From: Paracoccus onchidii
Lineage (GTDB): Bacteria; Pseudomonadota; Alphaproteobacteria; Rhodobacterales; Rhodobacteraceae
Assembly: GCF_028294535.1 (NCBI RefSeq)
Contig: NZ_JAQBIE010000004.1
Location: forward strand, 124,001 to 188,000
Direction of reading: 5' to 3'
DNA: 64,000 nt
In this document: one piece after another, positions 46,128 to 55,048 of the stretch
Layout: each line of letters starts with the position of its first letter
How positions within the stretch are numbered: position 1 is the first letter of the stretch
Made by a program: the position numbers and the translations under genes
Notes under the pieces: model-generated
The model's input: only the letters and a program-made list of their open reading frames with translations
What the model was told of the DNA's origin: nothing
Databases searched by the model: none

Positions 46128-47327
46128 ATGCGTATCGTGATCATTGGTGCGGGGCAGGCGGCAGCTTCGATGGCGGCGCGTTTGCGCGTGCGCGGACATG
46201 ACGGGCCGCTGACGGTGATCGGATCCGAACCTGTTGCGCCCTATCAGCGCCCTCCCTTGTCCAAGGCCTATCTGTTGGGGGATATGGGGTTGGACCGCCT
46301 GTTGCTGCGCAATGAGGAATGGTGGGCAGAACAGGAAATCGAACTGCGTCTGAACGAAAGCGTCAACGCCATCGACAAGGCGGCGAAACTGGTGACCACC
46401 GATCATGGCAGCCTGCCCTATGATGCCTTGGCGCTGACGACCGGGGCCAGCCCAAAGCGCCTGCCTGACGCGATGGGCGGGGCCTTGTCGGGTGTTCATG
46501 TGATCCGCAGCCTGTCCGATGTCGATGCATTGGCGCCACAGATGCAGGCCGGGCGGCGCATGGTGGTGATCGGGGGCGGTTATATCGGGCTAGAGGCCGC
46601 CGCCGTGGGCCGCAAGCTGGGTCTGCATGTCACCGTGGTCGAGGCCGCGCCGCGCATTCTGGGCAGGGTCGCGGCCCCCCAGACCGCGGACATGATGCGC
46701 GAGTTGCATGCAAGCCACGGGGTGCAGATTCTGGAAGCCTCGGGGATTGAACGGATCGTGGGCCCGGATCGCGTCGAGGCGGTTGCGCTGCAGGGCGGAC
46801 GCAATCTGCCGGCCGATCTTGTCATTACGGGAATCGGCGTGCTTCCCAATGTCTCTTTGGCGAAAGAGGCCGGGCTGCACATCGACAACGGCATTGCCAC
46901 CGATGATCAGGGGCGCAGTTCGGACGCGGCGATATGGGCTGCCGGGGATTGCGCAAGCTTTCCGTGGCAGGGCGAACGTATCCGGCTGGAAAGCGTGGGC
47001 GGGGCCATCGATATGGGCGAGCTGGTGGCCGACAACATGCTGGGGGCCGGGCGCATCTACGAGCCGAAGCCCTGGTTCTGGTCGGATCAGTTCGATGCCA
47101 AGTTACAAATCGCCGGGTTGGGAACGGGATATGACCATATCGTCAGCCGCAAGGGCGATGGAACGCATGGCGGCTCGGTCTGGTATTTCCGCATGGGCCG
47201 GTTGATCGCGGTAGATGCGCTGAACGATGCACGCGCCTATATGATCGGCAAACGTCTGATCGAGGCTGGAAAATCGCCCCAGCCAGATGAAATCGCCAAC
47301 GCCGCGAATCTGAAGGTTCTGCTATGA
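46128..47327 (+). CDS. FAD-dependent ferredoxin/rubredoxin reductase-type oxidoreductase
   Basis: The 399-residue flavoprotein has the FAD-binding GxGxxA start (VIIGAGQAAAS), the family PYQRPPLSK, the NAD-binding VVIGGGYIGLEAA and AAGDCASFPW (second FAD contact). A C-terminal reductase-C domain (about 320-399) with PWFWSDQFDAKLQIAG completes it. This is the putidaredoxin-reductase family, which passes electrons from NAD(P)H to a ferredoxin or to other partners. No ferredoxin or P450 gene is next to it. The divergent peroxiredoxin gene may share regulation. Confidence 0.85.
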   Translation: MRIVIIGAGQAAASMAARLRVRGHDGPLTVIGSEPVAPYQRPPLSKAYLLGDMGLDRLLLRNEEWWAEQEIELRLNESVNAIDKAAKLVTTDHGSLPYDALALTTGASPKRLPDAMGGALSGVHVIRSLSDVDALAPQMQAGRRMVVIGGGYIGLEAAAVGRKLGLHVTVVEAAPRILGRVAAPQTADMMRELHASHGVQILEASGIERIVGPDRVEAVALQGGRNLPADLVITGIGVLPNVSLAKEAGLHIDNGIATDDQGRSSDAAIWAAGDCASFPWQGERIRLESVGGAIDMGELVADNMLGAGRIYEPKPWFWSDQFDAKLQIAGLGTGYDHIVSRKGDGTHGGSVWYFRMGRLIAVDALNDARAYMIGKRLIEAGKSPQPDEIANAANLKVLL

Positions 47328-47358
47328 CCGATATTCAGTCCGGGCGGGTGGCGACCAG

Positions 47359-47931
47359 ATGAGGATCGTTGGCGGAAATCTTCGTGGCCTGAAGCTGGCC
47401 GAACTGGGGGACGGCGATGCGCGGGCCCATTTGCGACCGACCACCGACCGGGTCCGAGAAGCGATTTTCAACCTGCTGATCAATGGCAGTTTCGGCAATC
47501 CGCTGCCTGATGCGCGGGTGCTGGATCTGTTCGCCGGAACGGGGGCGCTGGGGCTAGAGGCGCTGTCGCGCGGTGCGGCCAGGGTCAGTTTTGTCGATGA
47601 TGGTCCGGCGGCGCGATCATTGATCCGCGCCAATGTCGAACGCGCCCGCGCGATGGGTGTAAGCGATATCTGGCGACGGGATGCCACACGTTTGGGGGAT
47701 AATCGTGGCCCCGGCTATGATCTGGTGTTCCTGGACCCCCCCTATGGCAAAGGCCTGGGGGAACGTGCGATTGCATCTGCCATCGGCGGGGGGTGGCTTG
47801 CCCCCGATGCCGTCATCGTCTGGGAAGAATCGCGCCCGCCGCAATTGCCTGCCGGGTTAAGCCAGCTGGACCAACGGCGCTATGGCGACAGCATTGTCAC
47901 CATCGCCCGCATGTCGGTGCCCGCCGCCTGA
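47359..47931 (+). CDS. rsmD: 16S rRNA (guanine(966)-N(2))-methyltransferase
   Basis: RsmD methylates G966 of 16S rRNA late in 30S assembly. The 190-residue protein has the family start MRIVGGNLRGLKL, RPTTDRVREAIFN, motif I VLDLFAGTGALGLEA and the catalytic DPPYGKG. ATG 47359 lies 31 bp after the flavoprotein stop, so the two may share a transcript. Length agrees with E. coli RsmD (198). Confidence 0.93.
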   Translation: MRIVGGNLRGLKLAELGDGDARAHLRPTTDRVREAIFNLLINGSFGNPLPDARVLDLFAGTGALGLEALSRGAARVSFVDDGPAARSLIRANVERARAMGVSDIWRRDATRLGDNRGPGYDLVFLDPPYGKGLGERAIASAIGGGWLAPDAVIVWEESRPPQLPAGLSQLDQRRYGDSIVTIARMSVPAA

Positions 47932-47937
47932 GGGCCA

Positions 47938-49116
47938 TCAGGCTGGTTCGGCGATCACCGAGGCGGCCGCATGCAGCGCCCCCGAGCCGTGGGGAATTTC
48001 CAGCGCGATCAGGCCCGCCTGCATGGATGCCAGCGCCCCAAGGATCATGCCGGCATTGGTGTGCCCCATATGCGCGATACGCAAGGCATTGGCCGGGTCC
48101 TGTGCCCCCAGCCCAATCCCCAATGTGACCCCGCATTGTTCGGTGACCCAGCTGCGCAGCGCATCGGCATGGGGCATGCGAACCGCAGTGACCGACGCCG
48201 CGCGCGACGCCGGATCATCGATGGTCAGGCGGATGTCGGGATTGCCCGCGCCCCATGCCTCGACAGCGGCCCAGACGGCACGCGCCAGGGCGGCATGACG
48301 TGCCCAGACCGCGGGCAGACCTTCTTCGTCCAGCAGCATTGTCAACGCTTCGTTCAGGGCAAACAGATGCTGCACGGGCGCGGTGCCACCCCAGAACTGC
48401 CACAGGCTCTCGCGCCCGGCACTGGCCCGGATATGCCAATCCCAGAATGGCGATTTCCGCAGGCCGGACGGGTGGGTCGCGGCACGGTCGGAAAACCAGA
48501 CGAAACTTGTGCCCGGTGGACACATCAGACCTTTCTGGCTGGCCGAGATCAAAACATCGACGCCCCAGTCATCCATCATCATCGGCGCACAGCCCAACGA
48601 GGCGATGGCATCCACGACAAGCAACGCCGGATGGTCGCCCATTGCCTGACGTATGGCATAGATATCCGCCATACTTCCTGTTGCTGTATCGGTGTGGCAC
48701 AACAAGACCGCACGGATCTGTTGTTCGTTGTCATCGGCCAGCCTGCGGGTCAGCCGGTCGGGATCGACAGGATCATTGCCGAAATCCAGCTTTTCAACAT
48801 AGGCGCCATGGCTTGCCACCTGTTCGGCCCATGCGCGGCCAAAAAAACCGCTGGTCAGCACGAGGATCTGATCACCCGGAGACACCAGATTGGCTGCCAC
48901 GGCTTCCCATGCGGTATGGCCATTGCCGATATAGGGTGCCAGATGGGCCGTCGTGCCCGCCAGTCGCTTCAACTGGTCCATGACCCGCATGTTTAGATCG
49001 GCAAGTTCTTCGCCATAGATGTCAGGTGCCGCCCGATGGGCCGCGCGCAGCACGCGGTCGGGCACGGGTGACGGGCCGGGAATGGCGATAAGGGCGTGTC
49101 CGGCAGCAAGGCTCAT
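47938..49116 (-). CDS. Class V aminotransferase (alanine/serine-glyoxylate aminotransferase-like)
   Basis: The 392-residue PLP enzyme starts AIPGPSPVPDRVL, the phosphate-binding opening of this class. It carries GNGHTAWEA, CHTDTATGS, VDAIASLGC and the PLP lysine in SASQKGLMCPPGTS. Such enzymes move amino groups between serine or alanine and glyoxylate in serine-cycle or photorespiratory-type pathways. Which amino donor is used cannot be told. It faces rsmD (6 bp between the stops) and is divergent from the ABC exporter gene. Confidence 0.85.
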   Translation of the reverse strand: MSLAAGHALIAIPGPSPVPDRVLRAAHRAAPDIYGEELADLNMRVMDQLKRLAGTTAHLAPYIGNGHTAWEAVAANLVSPGDQILVLTSGFFGRAWAEQVASHGAYVEKLDFGNDPVDPDRLTRRLADDNEQQIRAVLLCHTDTATGSMADIYAIRQAMGDHPALLVVDAIASLGCAPMMMDDWGVDVLISASQKGLMCPPGTSFVWFSDRAATHPSGLRKSPFWDWHIRASAGRESLWQFWGGTAPVQHLFALNEALTMLLDEEGLPAVWARHAALARAVWAAVEAWGAGNPDIRLTIDDPASRAASVTAVRMPHADALRSWVTEQCGVTLGIGLGAQDPANALRIAHMGHTNAGMILGALASMQAGLIALEIPHGSGALHAAASVIAEPA

Positions 49117-49270
49117 GCGGTCAATCCTTCAGAATCCAGTCTAGCGGTATGCCCGCCAGCGCATGGCGTCAACGGTCCGGCGTGTCCGTGCCCGCCTTGC
49201 CCCCCCTTGCTTCGTCGCGCTATGGCTGGACCAAGCAAGATGTTGCCGCCCCAAGGAGCCCGGCCTGACC

Positions 49271-51013
49271 GTGACCAAATCCGTTCCCTCGACCTCGCTG
49301 TTTCGCAGGCTGTGGTCCGATTATCTGTATCCCCATCGCGCCAAGATGTTGTTTGCCTTTGTGCTCATGACGCTTGAGGGATCGACGCTTGCGCTGATCT
49401 CGTGGATGCTGAAACCCTTGTTTGACCTGGTGTTCGTGGGCAAGCAGGCCGGCGCGCTTTGGTGGGTTGGCGGGGCCATTTTCGGCATTTTCCTGTTGCG
49501 GGCGATAACGCTGGTGGCAAGCCGGGCATTGCTGACGCGCATATCGCTGACCATCTCGACGCGTATGCAGACGGATCTGTTGTCCCATATCATGACGCTC
49601 GATGGCCGGTTCTTCCGGGATAACCCGCCCGGCGCATTGATCGAACGTGTTCAGGGCGACACGATGGCGGTTCAGGGGGTCTGGGCGACATTGCTGACCA
49701 GCGCGACGCGCGATGTGATCGCGCTGATCATGCTGTTCGCGGTGACCCTGACGGTTGATCCGCTATGGACGGTGGCGGCGGTGATCGGTGCGCCGTTGCT
49801 GATCGCGCCTGCTGCCTTGGTGCAGCGGTATGTGCGCCGCAAGATGCGGCAGAATCGCGTGAATGCCAGCGAACGCGCAACGCGGCTGGACGAGGTGCTG
49901 CATGGTATCGCCTCGATTCGCCTGAACCGGGCGGAAGACAGCCAGACCGAACGCTTTTCCAGAATCGTGACGCGTATTCGCGATGCGCAGGTCAAGGTGG
50001 CGGCGATCAGTTCCCTTGTGCCGGCGCTGACGGATGTGGTCACGGGGATCGGTTTTGTCGCCGTGCTTGCCCTTGGTGGAAACGAGGTGATGCAGGGGGA
50101 ACGCAGCGTCGGCGATTTCATGTCGTTCTTTACCGCGCTTGCCCTGGCGTTTCAGCCGCTGCGCCGCCTGGGCGGGCTGGCCGGGACATGGCAAACCGCC
50201 GCCGCCAGCCTTGAACGGATCTATGACGTGTTCGATACCAGCTCGACCATTCGATCGGGTGCGCGACGCCAGCCGCCCGAAACGATGTCGCTGGAACTGC
50301 GCGATGTCCATCTGTCATATGAAGGCCAGCCGGTTCTGAACGGTCTTGAATTTACCGTTGAGGCAGGACGGACCACGGCATTGGTCGGGCCGTCAGGCGC
50401 GGGGAAATCGACGGTGTTCAATCTGCTGACGCGGATGGTCGATCCCGATAGCGGTCAGGTCTTGCTGGGGGGTGTTCCGGTGGCGGATTATGACCTGGCC
50501 GTGCTGCGCGACCAGTTTTCGACTGTTGCGCAGGAATCGGCATTGTTTGACGAGACACTGCGCGACAACATCCTGATGGGGCGCCCCGATGCGGATGACC
50601 CGGCGTTGGAGCGGGCCTTGCAGACGGCTCATGTCAGCGATTTTGTCGAGGCAATGGCACAAGGGCTGGACAGCCGCGCGGGCCCGCGTGGTTCGTCGTT
50701 GTCTGGTGGGCAGCGCCAGCGTGTTGCCATCGCGCGTGCCGTGCTGCGCGATGCGCCGATCCTGCTTTTGGACGAAGCCACCAGCGCGCTGGACACTGCC
50801 AGCGAACGCCTGGTCCAGCAGGCGCTGGACGAACTGGCCCGCGACCGCACGACCTTGGTCATTGCACATCGCCTGTCCACCATTCGCAATGCCGACAAGA
50901 TCGTGGTGATTCAGTCGGGGAGGGTTGTCGAACAGGGCGACCATGATCAACTGATGGAAAAAGGCGGTGCCTATGCGCGCCTGGTCGCTTTGCAATTCGG
51001 AGAAACTCCATGA
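49271..51013 (+). CDS. ABC exporter (MsbA-like), fused membrane and ATPase domains
   Basis: The 580-residue half-transporter has six membrane segments (about 25-300) with the EAGR-like stretch QGVWATLLTS, and a C-terminal ATPase. The ATPase carries Walker A GPSGAGKST, signature SLSGGQRQR, Walker B LLLDEATSALD and the switch His in AHRLS. The likely start is GTG 49271 (VTKSVPSTS), although AAGGAG is 12 bases away; an upstream ATG at 49163 is less likely. The stop overlaps the ygfZ ATG. A lipid A or phospholipid flippase role is inferred from the family, not shown. Confidence 0.85.
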   Translation: MTKSVPSTSLFRRLWSDYLYPHRAKMLFAFVLMTLEGSTLALISWMLKPLFDLVFVGKQAGALWWVGGAIFGIFLLRAITLVASRALLTRISLTISTRMQTDLLSHIMTLDGRFFRDNPPGALIERVQGDTMAVQGVWATLLTSATRDVIALIMLFAVTLTVDPLWTVAAVIGAPLLIAPAALVQRYVRRKMRQNRVNASERATRLDEVLHGIASIRLNRAEDSQTERFSRIVTRIRDAQVKVAAISSLVPALTDVVTGIGFVAVLALGGNEVMQGERSVGDFMSFFTALALAFQPLRRLGGLAGTWQTAAASLERIYDVFDTSSTIRSGARRQPPETMSLELRDVHLSYEGQPVLNGLEFTVEAGRTTALVGPSGAGKSTVFNLLTRMVDPDSGQVLLGGVPVADYDLAVLRDQFSTVAQESALFDETLRDNILMGRPDADDPALERALQTAHVSDFVEAMAQGLDSRAGPRGSSLSGGQRQRVAIARAVLRDAPILLLDEATSALDTASERLVQQALDELARDRTTLVIAHRLSTIRNADKIVVIQSGRVVEQGDHDQLMEKGGAYARLVALQFGETP

Positions 51014-51729
51014 GCCGCAAGATCATTCGCCTGTCGGGCGACGATCATATTTCCTTTCTGCAAGGGCTGGTCACGAATGATGTCAGCCGAACACCATGCT
51101 GGACCGCGCTGCTGACACCCCAGGGCAAGTATCTGGCCGATTTCCTGGTTGTCGCACAGGATCAGGCATTGTTACTGGATGTTCATGCCGATCTGGCCGA
51201 TGATCTGATGCGGCGTTTGTCGATGTACAAGCTGCGATCCGCGGTTCAGCTGGAAATGACAGATATGACGGTGGCGCGCGGCACCGGCCCGGCACCGGAA
51301 GGCGCTGTTACCGATCCGCGCCATGATGCGCTAGGGTGGCGCCTTTATGGCGGGCAGGGGGATGATGGCAGCGATTGGGATGCGATCCGGGTGGCGCATT
51401 GCATCCCGGAATCCCTGATCGAGCTGATTCCGAATGAAACCTTCATTCTGGAAGCGGGGTTCGAACGCCTGCATGGCGTCGATTTCCGCAAGGGATGTTT
51501 CGTGGGCCAAGAGGTGACCGCGCGCATGAAACACAAGACCGAGCTGCGCAAGGGGCTCAGGACGTTGACGGTAGAGGGCAGCGCCGAGATCGGCACCCCG
51601 ATCACCTTGAATGATCGCACGGTCGGTACGCTGTTTACGCAGGCTGGTGGGCAGGGGATCGCCCATCTGCGGTTTGACCGCATGGGTGATGGAATGATGG
51701 CCGAGAACGCCAGGTTGCGGCAGGAATGA
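51010..51729 (+). CDS. ygfZ: YgfZ/GcvT-like folate-binding protein
   Basis: The 239-residue product has the family signature RKGCFVGQEVTARM (about 165), which supplies the conserved Cys, and the opening IRLSGDDHISFLQGLVTNDV. YgfZ-type proteins help repair or assemble iron-sulfur clusters in MiaB-like enzymes, using folate. The gene overlaps the ABC exporter stop (ATGA) and its own stop overlaps the dinB start (ATGA). The close coupling to an exporter and a DNA polymerase is probably only operon packing. Confidence 0.87.
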   Translation: MSRKIIRLSGDDHISFLQGLVTNDVSRTPCWTALLTPQGKYLADFLVVAQDQALLLDVHADLADDLMRRLSMYKLRSAVQLEMTDMTVARGTGPAPEGAVTDPRHDALGWRLYGGQGDDGSDWDAIRVAHCIPESLIELIPNETFILEAGFERLHGVDFRKGCFVGQEVTARMKHKTELRKGLRTLTVEGSAEIGTPITLNDRTVGTLFTQAGGQGIAHLRFDRMGDGMMAENARLRQE

Positions 51730-52835
51730 GTGACGGGGCCGATATGGCCCCGGATGCGCCGCCGTTGCGCAAGATCATCCATATCGACATGGATGCGTTC
51801 TTTGCGTCGGTCGAACAGCGCGACAATCCAGAGCTGCGGGGTAAACCCGTGGCTGTCGGCGGATCGTCCCTGCGCGGGGTTGTTGCGGCCGCCAGCTATG
51901 AGGCGCGGCGATACGGCGTCCGTTCCGCCATGCCGTCGGTGCGGGCGGCGCGGCTGTGCCCGGACCTGTTCTTTGTCCGGCACCGGTTTGATGTCTATCG
52001 CGCGGTCAGTGCCCAGATCCGGGATATCTTTGCCGAATACACTCCGCTGATCGAACCGCTGTCGCTGGACGAAGCCTATCTGGATGTGACTGACCACCTG
52101 TGGGACGGGCAGACCGCAACCGGTGTCGCCCGCGAAATCCGTCAGCGCATTCGTGACATGACGCAGCTGACTGCCAGCGCGGGGGTCAGCTATAACAAGT
52201 TTCTGGCCAAGCTGGCCTCCGATCAGAACAAGCCTGACGGGTTGTGCGTCATACCACCAGATCGAGGCCCTGATTTCGTGTTGTCCCTGCCGGTCGGCAA
52301 GTTTCACGGCATCGGGCCACAGACCGCGCGCAAGATGAACGGTATGGGCATTCGCAACGGTGCCGATCTGCGCGCCCAGGGGCTGGAATTCCTGACCCGC
52401 CGCTTTGGCAAGGCAGGACGCTATTACTGGAATATCTCGCGCGGGATCGACCACCGGGCGGTCAAACCCGATCGCATCCGAAAATCGGTTGGTGCCGAGA
52501 ATACATACCCCACCGATCTGACAAGGATCGAACAGGTCGACGAGGCGCTGTTGCTCTTGGCCGATAAGGTCTGGGACCATGTCGCGAAAAACGAACTGCT
52601 TGGGCGCACGGTCACGGTCAAAGTCAAATTTGCCGATTTTCAGCAGGTCACACGTGCGCGAACCCTGTCACGGCCTGTCGGTTCCATGGACGAAATGTTG
52701 ACGCTGGCGCGCGATTTGGCGCGGCTGGTGTTGCCCGACCCGCGCGGTGCCCGCCTTCTGGGGATCACATTGTCGGGATTTGATCACGATGATGATGGCG
52801 GTGCCGAACAGTTGGATTTGTTCGATGGCATTTGA
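51726..52835 (+). CDS. dinB: DNA polymerase IV (Y-family)
   Basis: Pol IV copies across bulky or minor-groove lesions with low fidelity. The 369-residue product has HIDMDAFFASVEQ (catalytic Asp), RRYGVRSAMPS and SLDEAYLDVT (two acidic catalytic residues). A helix-hairpin-helix region with FHGIGPQTARKMN and the little-finger domain follow. The C-terminus ends EQLDLFDGI, a clamp-binding motif of the QLxLF type. No LexA-type GAAC-N7-GAAC box is seen upstream in the operon. It ends in a strong terminator. Confidence 0.93.
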   Translation: MSDGADMAPDAPPLRKIIHIDMDAFFASVEQRDNPELRGKPVAVGGSSLRGVVAAASYEARRYGVRSAMPSVRAARLCPDLFFVRHRFDVYRAVSAQIRDIFAEYTPLIEPLSLDEAYLDVTDHLWDGQTATGVAREIRQRIRDMTQLTASAGVSYNKFLAKLASDQNKPDGLCVIPPDRGPDFVLSLPVGKFHGIGPQTARKMNGMGIRNGADLRAQGLEFLTRRFGKAGRYYWNISRGIDHRAVKPDRIRKSVGAENTYPTDLTRIEQVDEALLLLADKVWDHVAKNELLGRTVTVKVKFADFQQVTRARTLSRPVGSMDEMLTLARDLARLVLPDPRGARLLGITLSGFDHDDDGGAEQLDLFDGI

Positions 52836-52841
52836 ACGAAG

Positions 52842-52875
52842 AAGCGCCCCACGGCCGGGCCAGGGGCGCTTTTTT
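52842..52875 (+). terminator. Terminator of the ABC-ygfZ-dinB operon
   Basis: The 9-bp stem AAGCGCCCC/GGGGCGCTT (52842-52850 with 52863-52871) is followed by a run of six T ending at 52875. It starts seven bases after the dinB stop and may also serve the converging efp gene. Confidence 0.87.
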
Positions 52876-52898
52876 GTCGAGGCAATGACGCCCTGTGA

Positions 52899-53462
52899 TC
52901 AGGCGCGTTCGCTGTATTCGAACAATTCGGTGTTCACGACGATATCTTCGCCCTCGCCGACGAACGGCGGGATCATGATGCGCACGCCATTGTCCAGGAT
53001 GCCGGGCTTGTAGCTGTTTGCTGCTGTTTGCCCTTTGACGACCGGCTCGGTTTCGACGACTTTGCAGGTCACTTTCTGGGGCAGTGACACGGACAGGGCC
53101 TCATCGCCGTAATATTCCACGGTCGCCGTCATGCCATCCTGCAGGAAGGGGCGGCGTTCGCCCAGCAATTCGGCGTCCAGTTCGGTCTGCTCGAATGTTT
53201 CGCTGTCCATGAAGACCAGCCGGCCGTCGGTTTCATACAGGAATTGCTGGTCCTTCTGGTCAAGGCGCACGCGCTCGACCTTGTCTTCGCTGCGAAAGCG
53301 TTCATTCAGCTTGCGCCCGTCGCGCAGGTTCTTCAGCTCGACCTGTGCGAAGGCGCCGCCCTTGCCGGGCTTGACGTGATTGACCTTTACGGCGGCCCAC
53401 AGGCCTCCGTCATGCTCCAGCACGTTGCCGGGGCGAATTTCATTGCCATTGATCTTGGGCAT
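52899..53462 (-). CDS. efp: Translation elongation factor P
   Basis: EF-P relieves ribosome stalling at consecutive prolines. The 187-residue protein has the three-domain plan: the N-terminal KOW-like domain with [10 protein letters not shown] (the lysine before or within this loop is the usual modification site, about 34), and two OB domains ending [22 protein letters not shown] 53462 is the only sensible start. A candidate promoter lies 65-95 bp upstream on the same strand. The genes that modify EF-P (for example epmA) are not in this window. Confidence 0.95.
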   Translation of the reverse strand: MPKINGNEIRPGNVLEHDGGLWAAVKVNHVKPGKGGAFAQVELKNLRDGRKLNERFRSEDKVERVRLDQKDQQFLYETDGRLVFMDSETFEQTELDAELLGERRPFLQDGMTATVEYYGDEALSVSLPQKVTCKVVETEPVVKGQTAANSYKPGILDNGVRIMIPPFVGEGEDIVVNTELFEYSERA

Positions 53463-53822
53463 TGGGCGAACTCTTGCGATGAAGTGGGAATTCCTGCCGT
53501 CCAGACGTTGAACGGCGCTGCCGTTGCCCTATATCGGGGGCAGCGGTCAGAGGCAACCGAAACGCATTTGCCGCGTTGTCAAGGTGCGAAAGGGCGACAA
53601 CATATCGCTTTTTTGACAGGATCAGGGGAATTTCACCTGATTTTTACATGCGATGCGGGATATGCATGGCAGCCATGCAGGTGAAGGAATACCGAATCGG
53701 GGTCGAACTGGTCTAAGGCAGGCGGCACCGTCGAAGAAACGGAATGAAATGATGCGGGATGGCAATGAACATTCCCGCCGGGCCTGTGCCGACTCCAGTG
53801 CCAAGATAGATGGACGAATAAA
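53463..53822. other. 360-bp divergent region between efp and a small conserved gene
   Basis: I find no credible gene here. It holds a candidate efp promoter (53528-53556 on the minus strand). A perfect minus-35-like TTGACA lies at 53613-53618 on the plus strand, and a small stem GCATGG-CAG-CCATGC lies near 53665-53680. A short plus-strand frame (53653-53964) overlaps the next gene in a different phase and looks spurious. Confidence 0.4.
53528..53556 (-). promoter_or_regulatory. Candidate promoter of efp
   Basis: On the minus strand TTGCCT (53556-53551) and TATAGG (53533-53528) are separated by 17 bases. The predicted transcript start near 53521 leaves a leader of about 59 bases before efp. 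The hexamers are imperfect. Confidence 0.35.
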
Positions 53823-54149
53823 ATGCGCGATTTTGTTGATGGTTCTGCTTTCAATTTTGAACAAGGCCAGCGGGCCCGCAAGCTTTTTGCTGCGGTTGTG
53901 CTTGCGGCTTTGGACGATGCTATCGCAGATGATAAAAAATACGGCAATGGTCCTGAACAAATAGCACGTTGGGCACGCTCGCGCGACGGGCGCGAAGTGC
54001 TGAGCTGTGCGGGTATCGATCCGAACGAACGTGTCGTGAAGGGTCTGATGGAATTTGTATCCAAGGGTGTTCGGACCTCGGTCGCGCTGTCGCGCGAAGA
54101 AAGCGAACGTCGCATGGCCGCCGAAGCGGAAGAGGCCGAAGCCGCCTGA
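53823..54149 (+). CDS. Small conserved protein, probably DUF6280-like, function unknown
   Basis: The 108-residue acidic protein starts MRDFVDGSAFNFEQGQRARKL. It is mostly helical, with LDDAIADDKKYGNG, RSRDGREVLSCAGIDP and a Glu/Ala-rich tail. I recall near-identical small proteins in Rhodobacterales annotated with a DUF6280-type name, but I cannot check this here. No signal peptide or catalytic motif is seen; the single Cys (about 62) is not part of a pair. A terminator follows, so it is probably monocistronic. It sits between efp and yfgM. Confidence 0.72.
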   Translation: MRDFVDGSAFNFEQGQRARKLFAAVVLAALDDAIADDKKYGNGPEQIARWARSRDGREVLSCAGIDPNERVVKGLMEFVSKGVRTSVALSREESERRMAAEAEEAEAA

Positions 54150-54173
54150 ACAACGGATCGATCGCGTTTACTT

Positions 54174-54201
54174 GAAGCCGCCTTCGGTGAAGGGCGGCTT
54201 C
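54174..54201 (+). terminator. Terminator after the DUF6280-like gene
   Basis: The 9-bp stem GAAGCCGCC/GGCGGCTTC (54174-54182 with 54193-54201) has an inner TTC/GAA pairing and is followed by TTTG. It begins 24 bp after the stop. Confidence 0.75.
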
Positions 54202-54265
54202 TTTGTATTCCCGGGGATGCGTTTCGGGGCAGGCATGCGGGTCGTGCATGCTTTTTGCCTCGGCA

Positions 54266-54293
54266 TTGGCAAACGATGCCTGCGCGGTATAAG
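54266..54293 (+). promoter_or_regulatory. Candidate promoter of the yfgM-bamB-der operon
   Basis: TTGGCA (54266-54271) and TATAAG (54288-54293) are 16 bases apart, each matching 5 of 6 consensus bases. A start near 54300 leaves about 27 bases before the yfgM ATG, after a terminator that isolates the upstream gene. Confidence 0.5.
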
Positions 54294-54326
54294 ACAGCCA
54301 GCAGATCAACTTAGTGGACGGCGGCA

Positions 54327-54995
54327 ATGGCCAACCAGAATGACAGCTTTATCGATGAAGTGACCGAGGATCTTCGGCGCGACCGCCTGTATGGCATGTT
54401 CCGGCGTTATGGCTGGATTGCGATCGTGGTCATATTGCTGTTGGTCGGCGGCGTCACCTTCCGCGAAATTTCCGAATCGCGCGCCAGCGCCGAGGCCGAG
54501 GCCTGGGGCGACGCGGTTCTGATGGCCGAAGGATCGGGCGATCCGGCAGCGATTTTGCAGGTGGATTCGCAGGGACATGAAGGTCGTGACGCGTTGGCGG
54601 GGTTGCTTGCCGCCGCCGGCTGGGTCGAAAGCGGCAGCCAGGATGCCGCCGCCGAGGCGCTGCAGACGGTTGCGGGTGATGCCCAATCCGAATCCGTCCT
54701 GAACGAGCTGGCTGAACTGAAGCTTGTGATGCTGAACGGCAAGGACATGGATCCGTCGCAGCGCGATGCGGTGCTGACGCGCCTGTCCCGCACGGGCGCG
54801 CCGTTCGAGTTGTTGGCACTGGAACAGAAGGCCGTTGCCCTGATCGAGGCGGGCCGTGACGAAGACGCCATCACCCTGATCCGCCAGATTCAGCGGAAAG
54901 AAGGGCTGAGCGAGGCCTTGCGCATGCGTTTGTCGGAAATGATGATCGCGTTGGGTGTCGAGCCCGAAGCGGCCCAGGGCCTTCAGGCGGGCTGA
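54327..54995 (+). CDS. YfgM-like inner-membrane protein (tetratricopeptide-type)
   Basis: The 222-residue protein has an N-terminal cytoplasmic stub, one membrane segment (about 28-48, WIAIVVILLLVGGV) and a periplasmic helical-repeat domain resembling the TPR_21/YfgM family. In E. coli YfgM sits next to BamB and Der and links the Sec translocon to periplasmic chaperones. The same order here (yfgM-bamB-der) supports the call. The stop overlaps the first ATG of the next frame (TGATG). Confidence 0.78.
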   Translation: MANQNDSFIDEVTEDLRRDRLYGMFRRYGWIAIVVILLLVGGVTFREISESRASAEAEAWGDAVLMAEGSGDPAAILQVDSQGHEGRDALAGLLAAAGWVESGSQDAAAEALQTVAGDAQSESVLNELAELKLVMLNGKDMDPSQRDAVLTRLSRTGAPFELLALEQKAVALIEAGRDEDAITLIRQIQRKEGLSEALRMRLSEMMIALGVEPEAAQGLQAG

Positions 54996-55048
54996 TGCGA
55001 AACCCCGAGATCGAGCGCGCTGATCAACACAACAAGAGGACGACCGGC

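Noticed and set aside
49163-49270. Upstream ATG 49163 as start of the ABC exporter
   Set aside because: It would add about 36 residues unlike the family and lies without a ribosome site; GTG 49271 gives the usual N-terminus.
51726-52835. SOS control of dinB
   Set aside because: No GAAC-N7-GAAC box was found upstream of the operon; regulation by LexA is not supported by sequence.
53653-53964. A plus-strand frame overlapping the DUF6280-like gene in another phase
   Set aside because: It has no good start, no motif, and the overlapping frame has a better coding pattern and its own terminator.
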